NCBI GenBank assembly: GCA_928724745.1
Contig: CAKMXJ010000002.1
Location: 1,364,001-1,428,000, forward strand
DNA from: Anthracocystis setariae
Taxonomy: Eukaryota > Basidiomycota > Ustilaginomycetes > Ustilaginales > Ustilaginaceae
DNA length: 64,000 bases
Reading direction: 5' to 3'
Below the pieces are notes generated by a model. The model made no database searches and was not told the origin of the DNA. It saw nothing but the letters and a program-made list of their open reading frames with translations. The position numbers were made by a program, and so were the translations under genes. Of this stretch, positions 29,921 to 40,838 are shown piece by piece. Within the stretch, counting starts at the first letter, position 1; each line of letters starts with the position of its first letter.

Positions 29921-30593
29921 CGTGAAGAAACGCCCGTGGCAAACCCCGCGTAGCAATCCAATCGAGGTGAAGCAAGTGGAGACAAGATAAGACAAGAATC
30001 CTGAAAGAAGAATGCCTTTTGTAGACCCACCGATAGCGTCCAAGAAGTTGGTGACAAAGCCGTAAAGCTCGCTTTCACCAATAATGCCAAACACTTTTCA
30101 GCTCGGACCCCCTTTCCACCTCCCAACTCGTAAAAGTTGTCATCGTTTGGCAACCAACCCCACTATCCCAGATGGCGCCGCATATCGATTCCACATTCAC
30201 CTCATTCATCCCCACTGACGCCTCGTACGCCTGTATATGCTCGGGCCTACTCAAACCCAACCCCCTAACCCAACCCTCCCTCCGCCACAGCCCAATTATC
30301 CCTATCCACCTCTATGGACCAGAAAGCATACACCAGCACGCAAAGAAAAGGAACCCTTTCAATTCTTGTGCCTTTCAAAAGCAAACCCTGATAAGCTGCC
30401 GGCGTTTTTCAGCATGCAGAAGATTCCCGCGTACTTGTCGATAAGACGCCGAACCTCACCCTCACTCATCTCCCTCTCACTTTGCACACTCGCATCCAGT
30501 CAAAATATTCACACACCACACACATGGTACAGTATTTAAGGTATACTATGAAACCGCCAAGCCTCTTCCTACCTAGCTACTCGAAACGAGGGC
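29921..30593. other. Aquaporin upstream region and 3' flank of the next gene
   Basis: A 673-bp gap between two minus-strand genes. It includes a TACAGTATTTAAGGTATAC motif near 30528-30546. I see no supported gene. Confidence 0.5.
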
Positions 30594-33500
30594 CTAACGG
30601 TTGGTGTGCCCGCCAAACTTGCCCGGATTGCCCATATTCGGACTCGGCTTGAGCGCCCTCCCCCTCTCCAGCACACTCACCCCCTTAAGCACCGCTGCCT
30701 CGTTGATACTCTTCATCCTCCTCTGCTCTGAACATCCGCATCCGCAATACGGACAATCTACAATTCTACCATCACCCGCCTTCTGACTCGGAGCAGTCCC
30801 ACGCCCAACGTGCTTCAGACGCAGCTCGTGCAGCTCGGTGCTGAGTTCCTGGATCTGCGCTTCTATCTCATGTGCACGTTGACGCACCTCTTCCGAGATG
30901 AGCGGCGAAGCAGGCGGCGTGATCCCGCTGTCCGATTCGGCATATTCATTGCCGCCCGAGCTGATAGATGGCGGGTGCACCGAATGGTGAAACGAAGGCG
31001 TGAGCGGCGAGTTCAAAGGAGAATGGAACTGGGATGTATCAGAAGTGCTACCGCAAGCATCAAGGCTGGGAAGACGCCCCTCACCGTTAGGTCCACCCTC
31101 TTTGCTCCACGTGCTGTCAGCAGAACCAGGCACAGCAGGGCCAGGCAGAACAGTACCGTGAGGGGTGGAGCGGATCGCCGCGAGATTAGGTTTGTTGGGC
31201 GAGGACGGCGAAGGTGCGAATCGTCCCGTGTCAAAAGTGGACGGCGATGGCGTTCGGAACGAAGACGTGACAGGGCTATGAGGCGCGAGCAGACCTCCTG
31301 AACTCGTCGTCGATCCGTTCGAAGCTTCCCTTCCATGCCCCTCGCTCAGAGCAGAAGCATCGAGGAAGTCGGGCGAGAAGCCCGAGAATATGGATGAAAC
31401 CGGGCGAATCTGAAGCGCAGGCTTCTCACTGAAATCCAACGCCTTGTCTCCGTCTTCCTCCAGCCCACTCAAAGAGAACGAGGGCATCGGTGGCGACTTT
31501 GCAGGCCTCGCCATATCCATGTTGCTTGCCATCGATGGCAAAGCCGAGACTGCTTCCATCTCCCCGTTGACTCCCTTCTCCCTCTTGAGTTTGCGCATCA
31601 AGAACCCACTCTTTTTCATGAAGCGCGTCGAAGTACCGTTGTCGTACGGGTTCTCCCTCTGCATGCCAACATCATCGTGATACGTGTCGCCAGATGCAGG
31701 GTGCCTGTTCGCGGAAGCTGCCAGCCACTCGGACTGCTTCTGACGTGCTTGTTCACGAGCTTCTTCCAGAGAGATGAGCTTGTAAGCAACTCCTTCGATA
31801 CTGCCAGGCAGAGGCAGACTGCCAGAGGTTTGGCTAGAGGAGACCGACATGCCATGTGAATGAGCATGGCCAGAGCCCGAGCTTTGCTTGCGATGCATTG
31901 CTGCAGCATCTGCGGCGTCGCTCCTCCTCGGCGTCCATTCACCTTCAGCAGAGAAAGGCGGTCGTACGGATCCGCCCTCGATGCTGCTGCTTCGCGGTAC
32001 CGTGCCATCTTCGGTGGCGTTGTCAGAGAAGTTGCCGATGCTAGCCGTACGAACGGGCGGGGTTCGAGGACGCAGCCGCTCCGGAGAGTTGGAGCGTCGA
32101 TCCGTATGAGTAGGGATGCCATGCGCAGCGCTGAGGGTATCCTTCTTGTACGCCAAGTTGCGAACTCCTCCCAGGCGTGGTGAAGGAAGCGCTGCGTAAG
32201 CGCTCCTCGGCGAAGGCAGCGGTGATGAACGATTGCGGTCTTTGAGGTCGGCATTTGCGGGCATCGTCGTACTGGCAAAGTCGTTCGGGCCCTTGCCAGA
32301 TGCTGCAGCGCCCGTATTGGCGTTGATAGTGCGACTTGAATTGCTCTGAGTGAAGCCACCAAAATCTTGTGACGTCGCAAAGTTGGCCTGACTATTGATG
32401 GCTGAAGCAGAAAGCTCGGAGAGTGGCAACGACGGTGGTGCGCTTGGTCGGCGGCCGTCATTGGCGGATAGACCGGCGCCGACTAAGCGCAAGGCTTTGG
32501 TGAGCTTGCCCTTCTTGGAGGCTGGAGCCGCAGCACCTGCTAGGCCAAGACCTTTGAGCATGCCGACGGCAGTGGTCGACGCACTCTTGGAGCGCGAACG
32601 TTGGGCCGCGAACGAGGACTGCGCATCATTTTCGCGCTGCGCTTCTTGCTCGATGGATGCGACCGATGCCATCGTCGAGCTGTTGGCAAGCGCGAGGGGG
32701 CCAGCTGAGTTCGGACTTCGAGGAACAGCATGCGAGTGGTCGACGGAGGGTCTCGACCTGAACTTTGAGAAAGGTCTCTCGAAGGTATCGGCAGTGGGAC
32801 GCAACTGATCGCGAAGAGAAGGCCTGCTTGGGGGAGTGTCGATCTCTTCACCGCCCAATTCCCATGGAGCAGGTGCGTTCTTCTTGAGCTTGGGCCCGAG
32901 GGTGCTGATCCTCGAAGCATCCTTTGCGAGCTTGTTCTGCAATTCGACGAGCATCTTCTCCTCTTCAGCTGCTCCACCGTCGAAGGAAAGTACGGGTGAG
33001 CGCTCGCGACGCGGTTTGGTCTTACGAGGTCGAGAGAGATCGGTGGTTTGAGGCACTGGAGGCATCTTGGGCACGATTGTACCGTCGGCTAGCCTGGTTG
33101 GATCCCGGCTGGGCGCTTCGGCGTTGGATGCAGACTCATCCCGATGGATCGAGTCGCTACTGTCGCTCCTCGATGGCGATTTGGTGGGGATAGGAGGTGG
33201 GAGGAGAGACAGGGTGTGGGGAGGCCCTGGTTGCAATGCTAGGCCAGTAGCAACCTCGAGTCCTGTGTTGTCGTCCTCTACAAAGAGAGGGGAGCAGGCT
33301 TGGGCTTTGGCACTGTGCGTGTCGAAGCCTTTGACAAAGTCGTCGTCCCTGCTCTCGAATTGGCTGTACTGACTGCCACTTTCGAAGCCGCTGGCATCGC
33401 TGTGAGGGCTGAGCATGTCGTGCGCAGAAGGGCTGAGGAGGTCGGCTGGATCGCTGCCGAGATTTGGGTTGGCTTGTGTTGGCAGAGGCGATGGAGCTCG

Positions 33501-33932
33501 TCTCCGCGACCGGTCCGATTTGGCACCGCGTCCAGCAAAGATGGAACTTGCGACGCTCGTGGGGCGAATCTGGCCATATACGCTGGTAGTGAAGATGTTG
33601 GCAACAACCTCGTGCTCGCCATTGGTAGCTGGGTGTGGACTTGATTGAAGATCGCCATTCCAGCTTTCGGCATCGGAGAACTGGTCGTCACGAGCGTCGA
33701 CATCGTCATCGATATCGCCAGTCCAGACGACTTGGTGATTGCCAGAGTTCTGCGTCCAGCTGCTAGGAGGACGGAAGGATGGAAGCTGAGCCTGTCGCTC
33801 GCGTCCTATGGCGCATGCGAGTTTTGTTGTCTTGTTTTTGATTTCAGAAGGACGGCTATCGATGCTTGGTTGACCATCGGACTCGTAGAACGAGTTGGCG
33901 GTCGAAGTAGGCCTTGTTGCGACTGCGGACAT
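30594..33932 (-). CDS. Large disordered protein with C-terminal coiled coil and CPYCGCGC motif, function unknown
   Basis: A 1112-residue protein that I do not recognise. Most of it is Ser/Pro/Arg-rich and looks disordered, with many SP sites and repeated SPxxP-like stretches. Near the end a short coiled coil (EEVRQRAHEIEAQIQELSTE) precedes a compact cysteine cluster CPYCGCGC at 1060-1067 followed by SEQRRMKSINEAAVLKGVSVLERGR. The cluster could bind zinc. The ATG at 33932 (MSAVATRPTS) is the first in frame. The whole protein is one exon. It might be a signalling or cell-polarity scaffold; that is only a guess. Confidence 0.8.
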   Translation of the reverse strand: MSAVATRPTSTANSFYESDGQPSIDSRPSEIKNKTTKLACAIGRERQAQLPSFRPPSSWTQNSGNHQVVWTGDIDDDVDARDDQFSDAESWNGDLQSSPHPATNGEHEVVANIFTTSVYGQIRPTSVASSIFAGRGAKSDRSRRRAPSPLPTQANPNLGSDPADLLSPSAHDMLSPHSDASGFESGSQYSQFESRDDDFVKGFDTHSAKAQACSPLFVEDDNTGLEVATGLALQPGPPHTLSLLPPPIPTKSPSRSDSSDSIHRDESASNAEAPSRDPTRLADGTIVPKMPPVPQTTDLSRPRKTKPRRERSPVLSFDGGAAEEEKMLVELQNKLAKDASRISTLGPKLKKNAPAPWELGGEEIDTPPSRPSLRDQLRPTADTFERPFSKFRSRPSVDHSHAVPRSPNSAGPLALANSSTMASVASIEQEAQRENDAQSSFAAQRSRSKSASTTAVGMLKGLGLAGAAAPASKKGKLTKALRLVGAGLSANDGRRPSAPPSLPLSELSASAINSQANFATSQDFGGFTQSNSSRTINANTGAAASGKGPNDFASTTMPANADLKDRNRSSPLPSPRSAYAALPSPRLGGVRNLAYKKDTLSAAHGIPTHTDRRSNSPERLRPRTPPVRTASIGNFSDNATEDGTVPRSSSIEGGSVRPPFSAEGEWTPRRSDAADAAAMHRKQSSGSGHAHSHGMSVSSSQTSGSLPLPGSIEGVAYKLISLEEAREQARQKQSEWLAASANRHPASGDTYHDDVGMQRENPYDNGTSTRFMKKSGFLMRKLKREKGVNGEMEAVSALPSMASNMDMARPAKSPPMPSFSLSGLEEDGDKALDFSEKPALQIRPVSSIFSGFSPDFLDASALSEGHGREASNGSTTSSGGLLAPHSPVTSSFRTPSPSTFDTGRFAPSPSSPNKPNLAAIRSTPHGTVLPGPAVPGSADSTWSKEGGPNGEGRLPSLDACGSTSDTSQFHSPLNSPLTPSFHHSVHPPSISSGGNEYAESDSGITPPASPLISEEVRQRAHEIEAQIQELSTELHELRLKHVGRGTAPSQKAGDGRIVDCPYCGCGCSEQRRMKSINEAAVLKGVSVLERGRALKPSPNMGNPGKFGGHTNR

Positions 33933-34740
33933 GGTGACTGTCTAGTAAACTGAGGTGTATCTGATAGCTTCGATGGAAATGCAAGGTATCGCGTGGGCTG
34001 TCTCAGACCAAAGCAACGGTATCGATGTGACGTGTCAGGAAGAGGAACAGTCGATAATTGGATATGCCAGCTAGAGAGTGACCATCCTTGGCCGATCAGG
34101 GCGTTGGTGGGTTACGATAGGATGATGGGGATAGACGAGGAAGCGGTTCGAGTTGGTTGGAGCTGGGAGCTGTTGAAATGGCACGATCTGACCAGGTGCT
34201 GGTTCCAGAAGGAGCAAGCGATGATACTTGGCGATAGTTGTGCCAGCCAACGGTATGACAGAGACCTCGTGTAGGGTGAATGTGGCGCTCAAGTCGCAGG
34301 GTGCCGAGGCGATAGGTATCAGTCTGCCAAAGAGACGGAGAGAACCGGTTGTGACACCGTTGGCGAGGTGCAGGCCAAGTATTGTAGTGGAAGAGTGGAT
34401 GTGGCAGCGGCTGGCAGAGCGGTGGACAAGGTCGGCAAGCAAGGGGCGGATCAAAAAGGTGCGTCCGCGACAGCTTGCAGGTTCAGTGACGGTCGACGAC
34501 GGTTTAGAGGGGTAGGTATGAGCAATATGATGTTGGAGAGGACGAATATGGCGATGTGTGTGTGTTTCAAGCCGGTTTGGGCTTGTGCAGGTGTCGAGGG
34601 GATGATGATGAGCGGAAGAGAGGGCGTAGAGGGCGTATGCTGGATGCGAGCCGAGCAAACTTGGATGCAAAGGAAAACGGCGAACGACAGTCGAGTTGAC
34701 AGAGGAAACGGAAGAGTCACACAGTCGGCGGCAAGATACA

Positions 34741-34768
34741 ATACTGTACTGTACAGTACAGTACAGCA
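34741..34768. repeat. TACAGTA palindromic cluster
   Basis: Overlapping TACTGTACTGTACAGTACAGTACAG-like sequence, the same class as at 7056-7120. A looser copy lies at 34874-34901. Confidence 0.85.
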
Positions 34769-35239
34769 TGCGGGCCGTGTCTCTCGAACAATTGAAGCGA
34801 GAGAGCAGGCTTAAGCTTAAGGAGCGCAGATGGCACGCTGCGCAGCTCTGTTGGCTTTCTTTGCGTGCTGAGCGTACTGCACTGCACTGTACAATACAGT
34901 ATGCGGAGCGAGCATGCGATGATCCACGCAGGCACCGTCTCCGAGTGCAGCTGTGCGTAGCGCAAGGGAAAGCCAGTCAAGCACTCAAGCAGACAGACAC
35001 GGGCACGCCTTGCGTGTGTGTGTGACCTATAGGGGAGGGCGAGAAGCAGCGACAGGGCATGAATTTCATCAAAGGCAAAGAGGCCAAGGCAAGGTTTCAG
35101 GAATGCGCAGCAGCGGCAGCAGCCGAAGGAGCAGTGAAAGATGAAACCAATGGGCCGGGAGCGAGAATCCAGAGCTGAGACCAACACATGTGCGCATTCC
35201 CAACACTTTTTTCTCTTTCTGTTCTGCAGAGCCACCGAA

Positions 35240-35243
<4 letters not shown>

Positions 35244-35272
<29 letters not shown>
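35244..35272. repeat. Homopolymer run of 29 T
   Basis: An uninterrupted T run in intergenic DNA, with no gene start within 1 kb. Confidence 0.9.
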
Positions 35273-36043
35273 GAACGGCACGGCCGCACCGATACAGTAC
35301 GAGCTGCATAGATCGATGCTAGCACAGCACAAAGTTTTGCATCGGATCGAGCCTATACGGTAATAGGATGCAGCAGACCTAATGAGCAGCTCCATAGAGT
35401 ACAGTAACGCGAAAGAGATGGTTTGAGCTTTAACGCAGAGGAGGCTGATGTCGCTGATTCGACCGTTGATGATTGCTTATGCGCCTTTTGCAAGTCGAGC
35501 TGCTCGGGAATGCCGTCACGCTGCCAGAGTAGCCGAGGTGCGAATCAAACGCAGGGTCTGCTCGAATGCCCTCCTCTGTGCAGACCCCTTCTTCCTCCTC
35601 CTCGTCTTCCCCCTCTTCTATGCCATGTCACTGCTGTGTTATACTGAGCAGCACGTTGCAGTGACTCGGACCCCCCAACTCATCTCGTGCTGTAGCCAGA
35701 AAAGAGCGTGAGGCTCAGGTCGTGCTCGACTTGTGCGATCCACCTTGAATGGCATGATGTGGGCGCCAGCAAGGGAAATTTTGAAACTAACCTGCGAAGG
35801 CCCGGTCGCCAAGGACACGACCCGCAGCCTACTCGATCCGATTGGACGTAAGAACCAATGGTTGTGCTCCGAGTTGGCTCGCATGCTAGCTTGGAGACTC
35901 TGCGCTGGATGATCGTGCATTCGTATAGCAAGCATCGGAACGCTGCCTAAAAGAAAAGAAGCCGAGCAAAGATTCTTTTTCCTCGCACGATCCTGCTGTA
36001 GCAAGTGCAATCCGCGATCCAAATTTCAGCTGCAGCCCCTGCA

Positions 36044-36067
36044 CCGAAAATCCGAAAATCCGAAAAT
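36044..36067 (+). repeat. Three tandem CCGAAAAT units
   Basis: Exact triplication of an 8-bp unit in intergenic DNA. Confidence 0.9.
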
Positions 36068-37225
36068 CCTCGTTGCACGCTGCCTTGACGTAACCATGAT
36101 CGGCAGAGAACGTGGGTCTCACTTTTCGGTGCTTGCTTGCCCCTCGTGTTTGCTCGACGTACGCGTGACGCGTCAATCATCTCGTCAAGACACGCGCAAG
36201 CAGCAAATTCAACGACGCTGCCAGGTGCGACCAACGAACCGTGCAGCTCTGCGTTTTGGCGGGAGTCCTATCGCAAAGCGCAAACCCATGTAGCAGTACT
36301 AGAGCAAAAGCAGGGATGGCTTCCAATCCGAGCTCAAGCAGCTTGACGATCTCAACATTGACTCTGTCGATCTCGCATCTGCAACGTCGATCCCAGTAGT
36401 GCAAGTCGGTGTTGAGTGTGGCGCCGCGTCCCGATGTAGTGTACAGTATATTGCTTTGGTTTGCAGCCCGACACCGAGCCGTTGCACTCTTTTTCTTTGA
36501 CGTGGTGTGAAAATTGCCTGGCGTCTTCATCTTTGCGCCATCGGGCCTATTGACAGCCAGCCTCCTCTGCTCTGGCTACCAGCGGACGTGCGTTGAAACT
36601 GTGGCATCCTTGCTGCCACATCAGCCTGAAGAAAGGACTGCATCACTCTACTGTTAGGTCGGCGTCCTGCACACGAATATGCTGTGGCACGTGGCGATTA
36701 ATTCGGCCATCATTTCGAGCTGATTTCTACGCAGGTACAAAAAAACTATACGACGGCTGAAGATTTCTGACAGGCATCATGACCATCCAGATTGGATTGC
36801 TCAAATGCGCTATCCCTTCGCCTTGACCGGTTCGATATACATGAGAATACCGTTGCCAGCAGGCTCAATCTGCTTTTAGGAGGTATGACCTACCGAATGA
36901 TGCTCACCACAGCACAGCCAGGCATACTGACATTGTCGATAGCAAGCGGAAGCATATACTCGTGCGGAAAAAAGAAGAAGAACCCTCCGAATTCCGAATC
37001 CGGGGACCCTACGCAGCCGTGCATGCGACTCCCTTTTTGTTCACGATTACGCCGACCCAACTCCACCTCACCACCCACTTATCGGCCTGCCCACATCCAC
37101 CGTGTAGCCATCCGTCTCCGCCCCTACTTATACTACTCTCCTATCTCAGTCAAGGTCGCACCCGCATTTGAACGCATCAGCAGAAAAGCATCCCATTCTA
37201 GCCTCACCCCTGCGAGACATCCACA

Positions 37226-38213
37226 ATGCAGGCCGTATCCAAATTCATATTCGGGCCGACACAAGAAGGTAAGCCTCCGAACGCATCCCAGCCCTTGACT
37301 TTCAGCCAAACTAAAGTTGTCTTATCAAGCTGATCGCTCCCGCCATTCCTACGGTGCACCACGCTGAAAACAGAGAGGGTGAAGAAGGTTCAATCCCAAC
37401 TACGTTCCGAACAACGAGCACTCGATCGTGAGATGCGCCAAATCGACCAAGGATCAACCAAGACAAAAGCTGAAATCAAGAAGCTGGCAAAGAAAGGCGA
37501 CGTCAAGAACGCCAAGATCCTTGCGAGGGAAGTTGTCAGGGCTACAAAACAGAAGAATCGGCTGGCAGTGTCGAAAGCAAGACTGAATAGCATCCACATG
37601 CAGCTGCAGCATCAACTCGGTGAGTATGACAGCATCGTCCACTGCATCACTCGTGCCAAATCACGATCTGACTAACGATAACTTCACTTTTTTCATGGCC
37701 AAACGATGGTTCGAGGACGTGCAGCAATGTACAAGGTAACGGGGAGCATGCAAAAGTCGACAGAGATCATGAAGCTCTCCAATCAGCTAGTGAAACTACC
37801 GGAGGTTTCGGCGGTGATGCGACAGATGAGTGCCGAGATGATGAAGGTACGTCTTCGCTTTTCTCAGCTACGAGCGACAAAGATGCATCCACTGACAGTG
37901 CATTTTCCTTGCCTCACTCTACGACACTCGCCTTGGCCTGTCCGTGCACGTTCAGGCGGGGATTATGGAGGAACTCATGGACGACACGCTCGACTCGGGC
38001 ATACTCGGCGAAGACGAGGACGAGATGGAAGAAGAAGCACAAGAAGAAGTGGACAAGGTGCTCTACCAGCTCACCGACGGCAAACTTGGCCAGGCGAGCA
38101 CTACAGATCACTTACCAGACCTCGCCATCGAAGATCCAAAGCTCAACGAAGTCCAAGAAGAACAGGACATGCAGCGTATGCAGGCCGCACTCGATGGCCT
38201 CCTCCGTGGCTGA
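37226..38213 (+). CDS. VPS24: ESCRT-III subunit Vps24 (CHMP3), CDS join(37226..37268,37374..37619,37725..37846,37956..38213)
   Basis: A Snf7-family subunit of ESCRT-III for multivesicular-body formation. The four exons join to a 222-residue protein: MQAVSKFIFGPTQE / ERVKKVQSQL...HQL / AMYKVTGSMQKS...EMMK / AGIMEELMDDTL.... The basic N-terminal helices, the KSTEIMKLSNQLVKLPEV core, the acidic EEEAQEEVDKVL region and a C-terminal MIM-like helix (MQRMQAALDGLLRG) fit Vps24. All introns are GT-AG and short (105, 105 and 109 bp), and the phases agree. The third exon has a second in-frame acceptor 9 bp upstream. It ends tail to tail with H2B. Confidence 0.93.
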
Positions 38214-38900
38214 CCCGCATTTCGCCTATCAACGATCTAAGCTGCCTTTCTCTACAGATCAGTAGCTCTTGTACTTGTACCTCTTCGCACCTCGCTTCCA
38301 ATCCCAGCCTGCCTTATCACACAATCCCAAGCATCAGTAAAAAAGCACACACTCGAAACTACTCCCCAGCTAAATTCGAGCAACTAGTATATTCGTCAAC
38401 CCCTCTCGTTGCGATTTCCAAATCTCAACCCAACGCGCTCCCAACCGCTCAACCAAAATTCCGCACACCCCCACACCCTCCATCGCACCACACGTCAGTC
38501 AATGCAGCAAACGAAACAACTCAAAACCAGAATACACACACGCACACACGGAAGCCAAAGAAAAAAAAAAAAGAAAAAAAAAGGAGGAACACAGACCAAA
38601 TCGCAAAGAGCCATGTTTGAGACCGATATGCTCAGATTGCTGCTGGATATATCTGAGGGGTAGAGATGCTAGCGCTGGCGTTAAAAGTACAGAAAAGATA
38701 CAAAGCGACCAAAAGAGAAGAAAAGGGGCGAAGAGAGTGGATGTGACTGGGCCAAGGCGGAGCGACGCCAGCCAGCCAGGTTGGGCTATCAAGAGTTGGG
38801 GACGCTCTCGAAGGACACCGCGACGCGCCGCACCGAACGCGTCGGGCCGAATGTGGATTGCTACAGGACAGAGAGACGGATCATATCAAGATGCTCGCGC
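38214..38900. other. Vps24 / H2B tail-to-tail intergenic region
   Basis: A 687-bp gap with an A-rich tract near 38560-38582 and no supported gene. Confidence 0.5.
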
Positions 38901-39329
38901 TTACTTGGACGACGAGAACTTGGTGACCGACTTGGTACCTTCGGAGATGGCGTGCTTGGAAAGCTCACCGGGGAGGATGAGACGAACAGCGGTCTGGATC
39001 TCTCGCGACGAGATGGTCGACTTCTTGTTGTACGAAGCGAGCTTGGAGGCCTCGGAAGCGATGCGCTCAAAGATGTCCTGAACAAACGAGTTGAGAATGG
39101 CCATGGCCTTGTTCGAGATACCAGTGTCGGGATGGACCTGCTTGAGAACACGGTAGATGTAGGTGGAGTAGGTCTCCTTGCGCACCTTGGTGGCCTTCTT
39201 CTTGTCACCAGACTTGGCGGGGGCCTTGGAGGTCTTCTTGGCAGCCTCGGCGGGGGCCTTGCCAGCGGACGAAGCGGGAGCCTTGCCGGCGGTGGAGGAG
39301 GGCTTCTTCTCAGCAACCTTGGGAGCCAT
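38901..39329 (-). CDS. Histone H2B
   Basis: A 142-residue core histone: a Lys/Ala/Pro-rich N-tail, then the histone fold from [23 protein letters not shown] to [37 protein letters not shown]. The lysine in SVTKF (Lys137) is in the position ubiquitinated by Bre1/Rad6 in yeast. No intron. It is transcribed away from H2A, 1.5 kb apart, with a TTTAAAA box about 120 bp upstream. Confidence 0.98.
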   Translation of the reverse strand: MAPKVAEKKPSSTAGKAPASSAGKAPAEAAKKTSKAPAKSGDKKKATKVRKETYSTYIYRVLKQVHPDTGISNKAMAILNSFVQDIFERIASEASKLASYNKKSTISSREIQTAVRLILPGELSKHAISEGTKSVTKFSSSK

Positions 39330-39446
39330 ATTGGATAATGTGAAAGTTGGTTGGGGGTTTGGAAGTGATTGGGGAAAGAGTAGATGGATGAGGGGAAAGA
39401 AGAAAAAAGGAGAGGGGTCAGAGAGACCGAGGCGTTGGAAGGCTAG

Positions 39447-39455
39447 GGGTTTTAA
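39447..39455 (-). promoter_or_regulatory. H2B core promoter element (TTTAAAACCCC)
   Basis: On the minus strand TAAAACCCCT lies about 118-126 bp before the H2B start. The H2A gene has TAAAACCCTT at a similar distance, suggesting a shared histone TATA-type element. Confidence 0.45.
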
Positions 39456-39748
39456 ACCAATCTGGAGGATGGACCCGCTGGGTGTTGCGGGAGGTGCGCG
39501 CAGTCAGTACAGCACCAGCACGGACAATCAATCGCGTCTTGGATCAACGAATTTGACAGGGCAGCAGACAAGCCCAATGACACGCAACAGAGCTAAAGAC
39601 GCGCGCAGCTTCTGGGCAAAGGCTGAATTGGGCCTGCAGCAGAACAGCACAATCCATACGCGTCGAACAAGCAGCTGTTGTGTCCAAAAATTAAGAGGAT
39701 CGGAATTTCCGATTTCGTCGAGAAAAATCAAGGGCCATTCAAAGCCCC

Positions 39749-39779
39749 TTTTTTATTTTTATTTTTATTTTTATTTTTC
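39749..39779. repeat. (TTTTTA)n repeat
   Basis: About five imperfect TTTTTA units at the left edge of the AT-rich island. Confidence 0.85.
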
Positions 39780-40703
39780 TTTGGTCTGGTAACGTATCAC
39801 TCGGCGGTTGGAGCAGGTAAGCCAATTCTCAGCTCAGCTTTCGAGAATGGGCAGCCTCTCAATGGAAATCACCGTCAATTCGTTTTTGAGGGCAACGAAG
39901 CCCTTAATGCCAATGTCACTGGTTCCATAGCCTTTGAAGTTGAGACCCAACTTGTAGATGTTTCGTGCTACCCTTTAGGATATTTGGGGCCTTCGAAGAC
40001 CCCATTAGAACTATTGTCCTGCTCCGTGATTACTAGTGTTACATTTAGCGCTCTCAAGATCGCTTCCGAGTCTGCATCGACCTTGATAGAGCCATATGCG
40101 CTTTCTACCTGAATCTTACGAGTAGGGAGTTGAATCCTTTGCTGATTGATAGCGCAAAAGTAGTTGTCGTGGTATGCTGCGAGGTCGGAGGAGAAGTTGG
40201 AACGAAAGGGGATCGATGGGTAATAAAGGGCTTCGACGATTGTAAAGCGGAACAATGAATGGAGTCGACAATCTTCGAAGCCTGTAATTCATCACAATAG
40301 CACATCGCAGTTACGAGCCGCAAAGTCGATGAAATATTCCGTTCCAATTCGAGATGCTTGCAGATCAACGCGTTGTTCGACTATCTGGAATATCCGCATT
40401 TTTGGGCGCGGACATGCATGACGTCTCCGCCGTGCCCCTGCTCCCTAGCTGCATTTCAAGATTGAATGGTATTTTTTTTACAGAAATTACGGCCAATTTG
40501 GCAGCGCGGTGTTGATGGAGGCCAGAGTGGAGAGTGAGTTGGAAGCTGTCGGAGTGCACTGAAGCAGGTCGCGTCGCGCCTTGGCTTTCTGCTTGTACTG
40601 CGCAACTGCTCATGCTTCCGCTTTCGCAGTGTCACTCTCTCCAAAAACGTGAGGTGCGCCAGTCACGCTGCTGTCTGTCACGCAGGGGACCCCCCCAAAG
40701 ACG

Positions 40704-40713
40704 ATAAAACCCT
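40704..40713 (+). promoter_or_regulatory. H2A core promoter element (ATAAAACCCTT)
   Basis: ATAAAACCC lies about 125-135 bp before the H2A start and matches the element before H2B. Confidence 0.45.
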
Positions 40714-40838
40714 TGGTCCGAATCCCAAGCTGCAACTCTGCCTCCCTCCTTTTTCCCTTCTTTCTTTCCATCGTCTACTCTTTTCAACAACTCTATCCCA
40801 ACCCTTCTCCACCCCCCCTTTTTACTAACTTTACAACA

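Larger units (their letters stand above)
33933..37225. other. 3.3-kb intergenic region with repeats
   Basis: This divergent gap lies between the unknown 1112-residue protein and Vps24. It has TACAGTA-type clusters (34741-34768, 34874-34901, with single motifs near 35292, 35398 and 36441), a T run at 35244-35272, and three tandem CCGAAAAT units at 36044-36067. Reading frames here (for example about 230 residues on the minus strand from 34769) are repeat-laden and unlike known proteins, so I call none. Confidence 0.6.
39330..40838. other. Divergent H2B/H2A intergenic region with an AT-rich island
   Basis: A 1.5-kb gap. Its middle (about 39670-40480) is visibly richer in A+T than its flanks, carries (TTTTTA)n at 39749-39779, and holds a 95-codon open stretch on the minus strand (39968-40255) that has no ATG. 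I see no intact gene; it may be a decayed insert (see findings). Confidence 0.5.

Noticed and set aside
34071..34769. 232-codon minus-strand frame upstream of the 1112-residue protein
   Set aside because: Runs through TACAGTA repeats and His/Ser-rich sequence; more likely promoter or 5' UTR.
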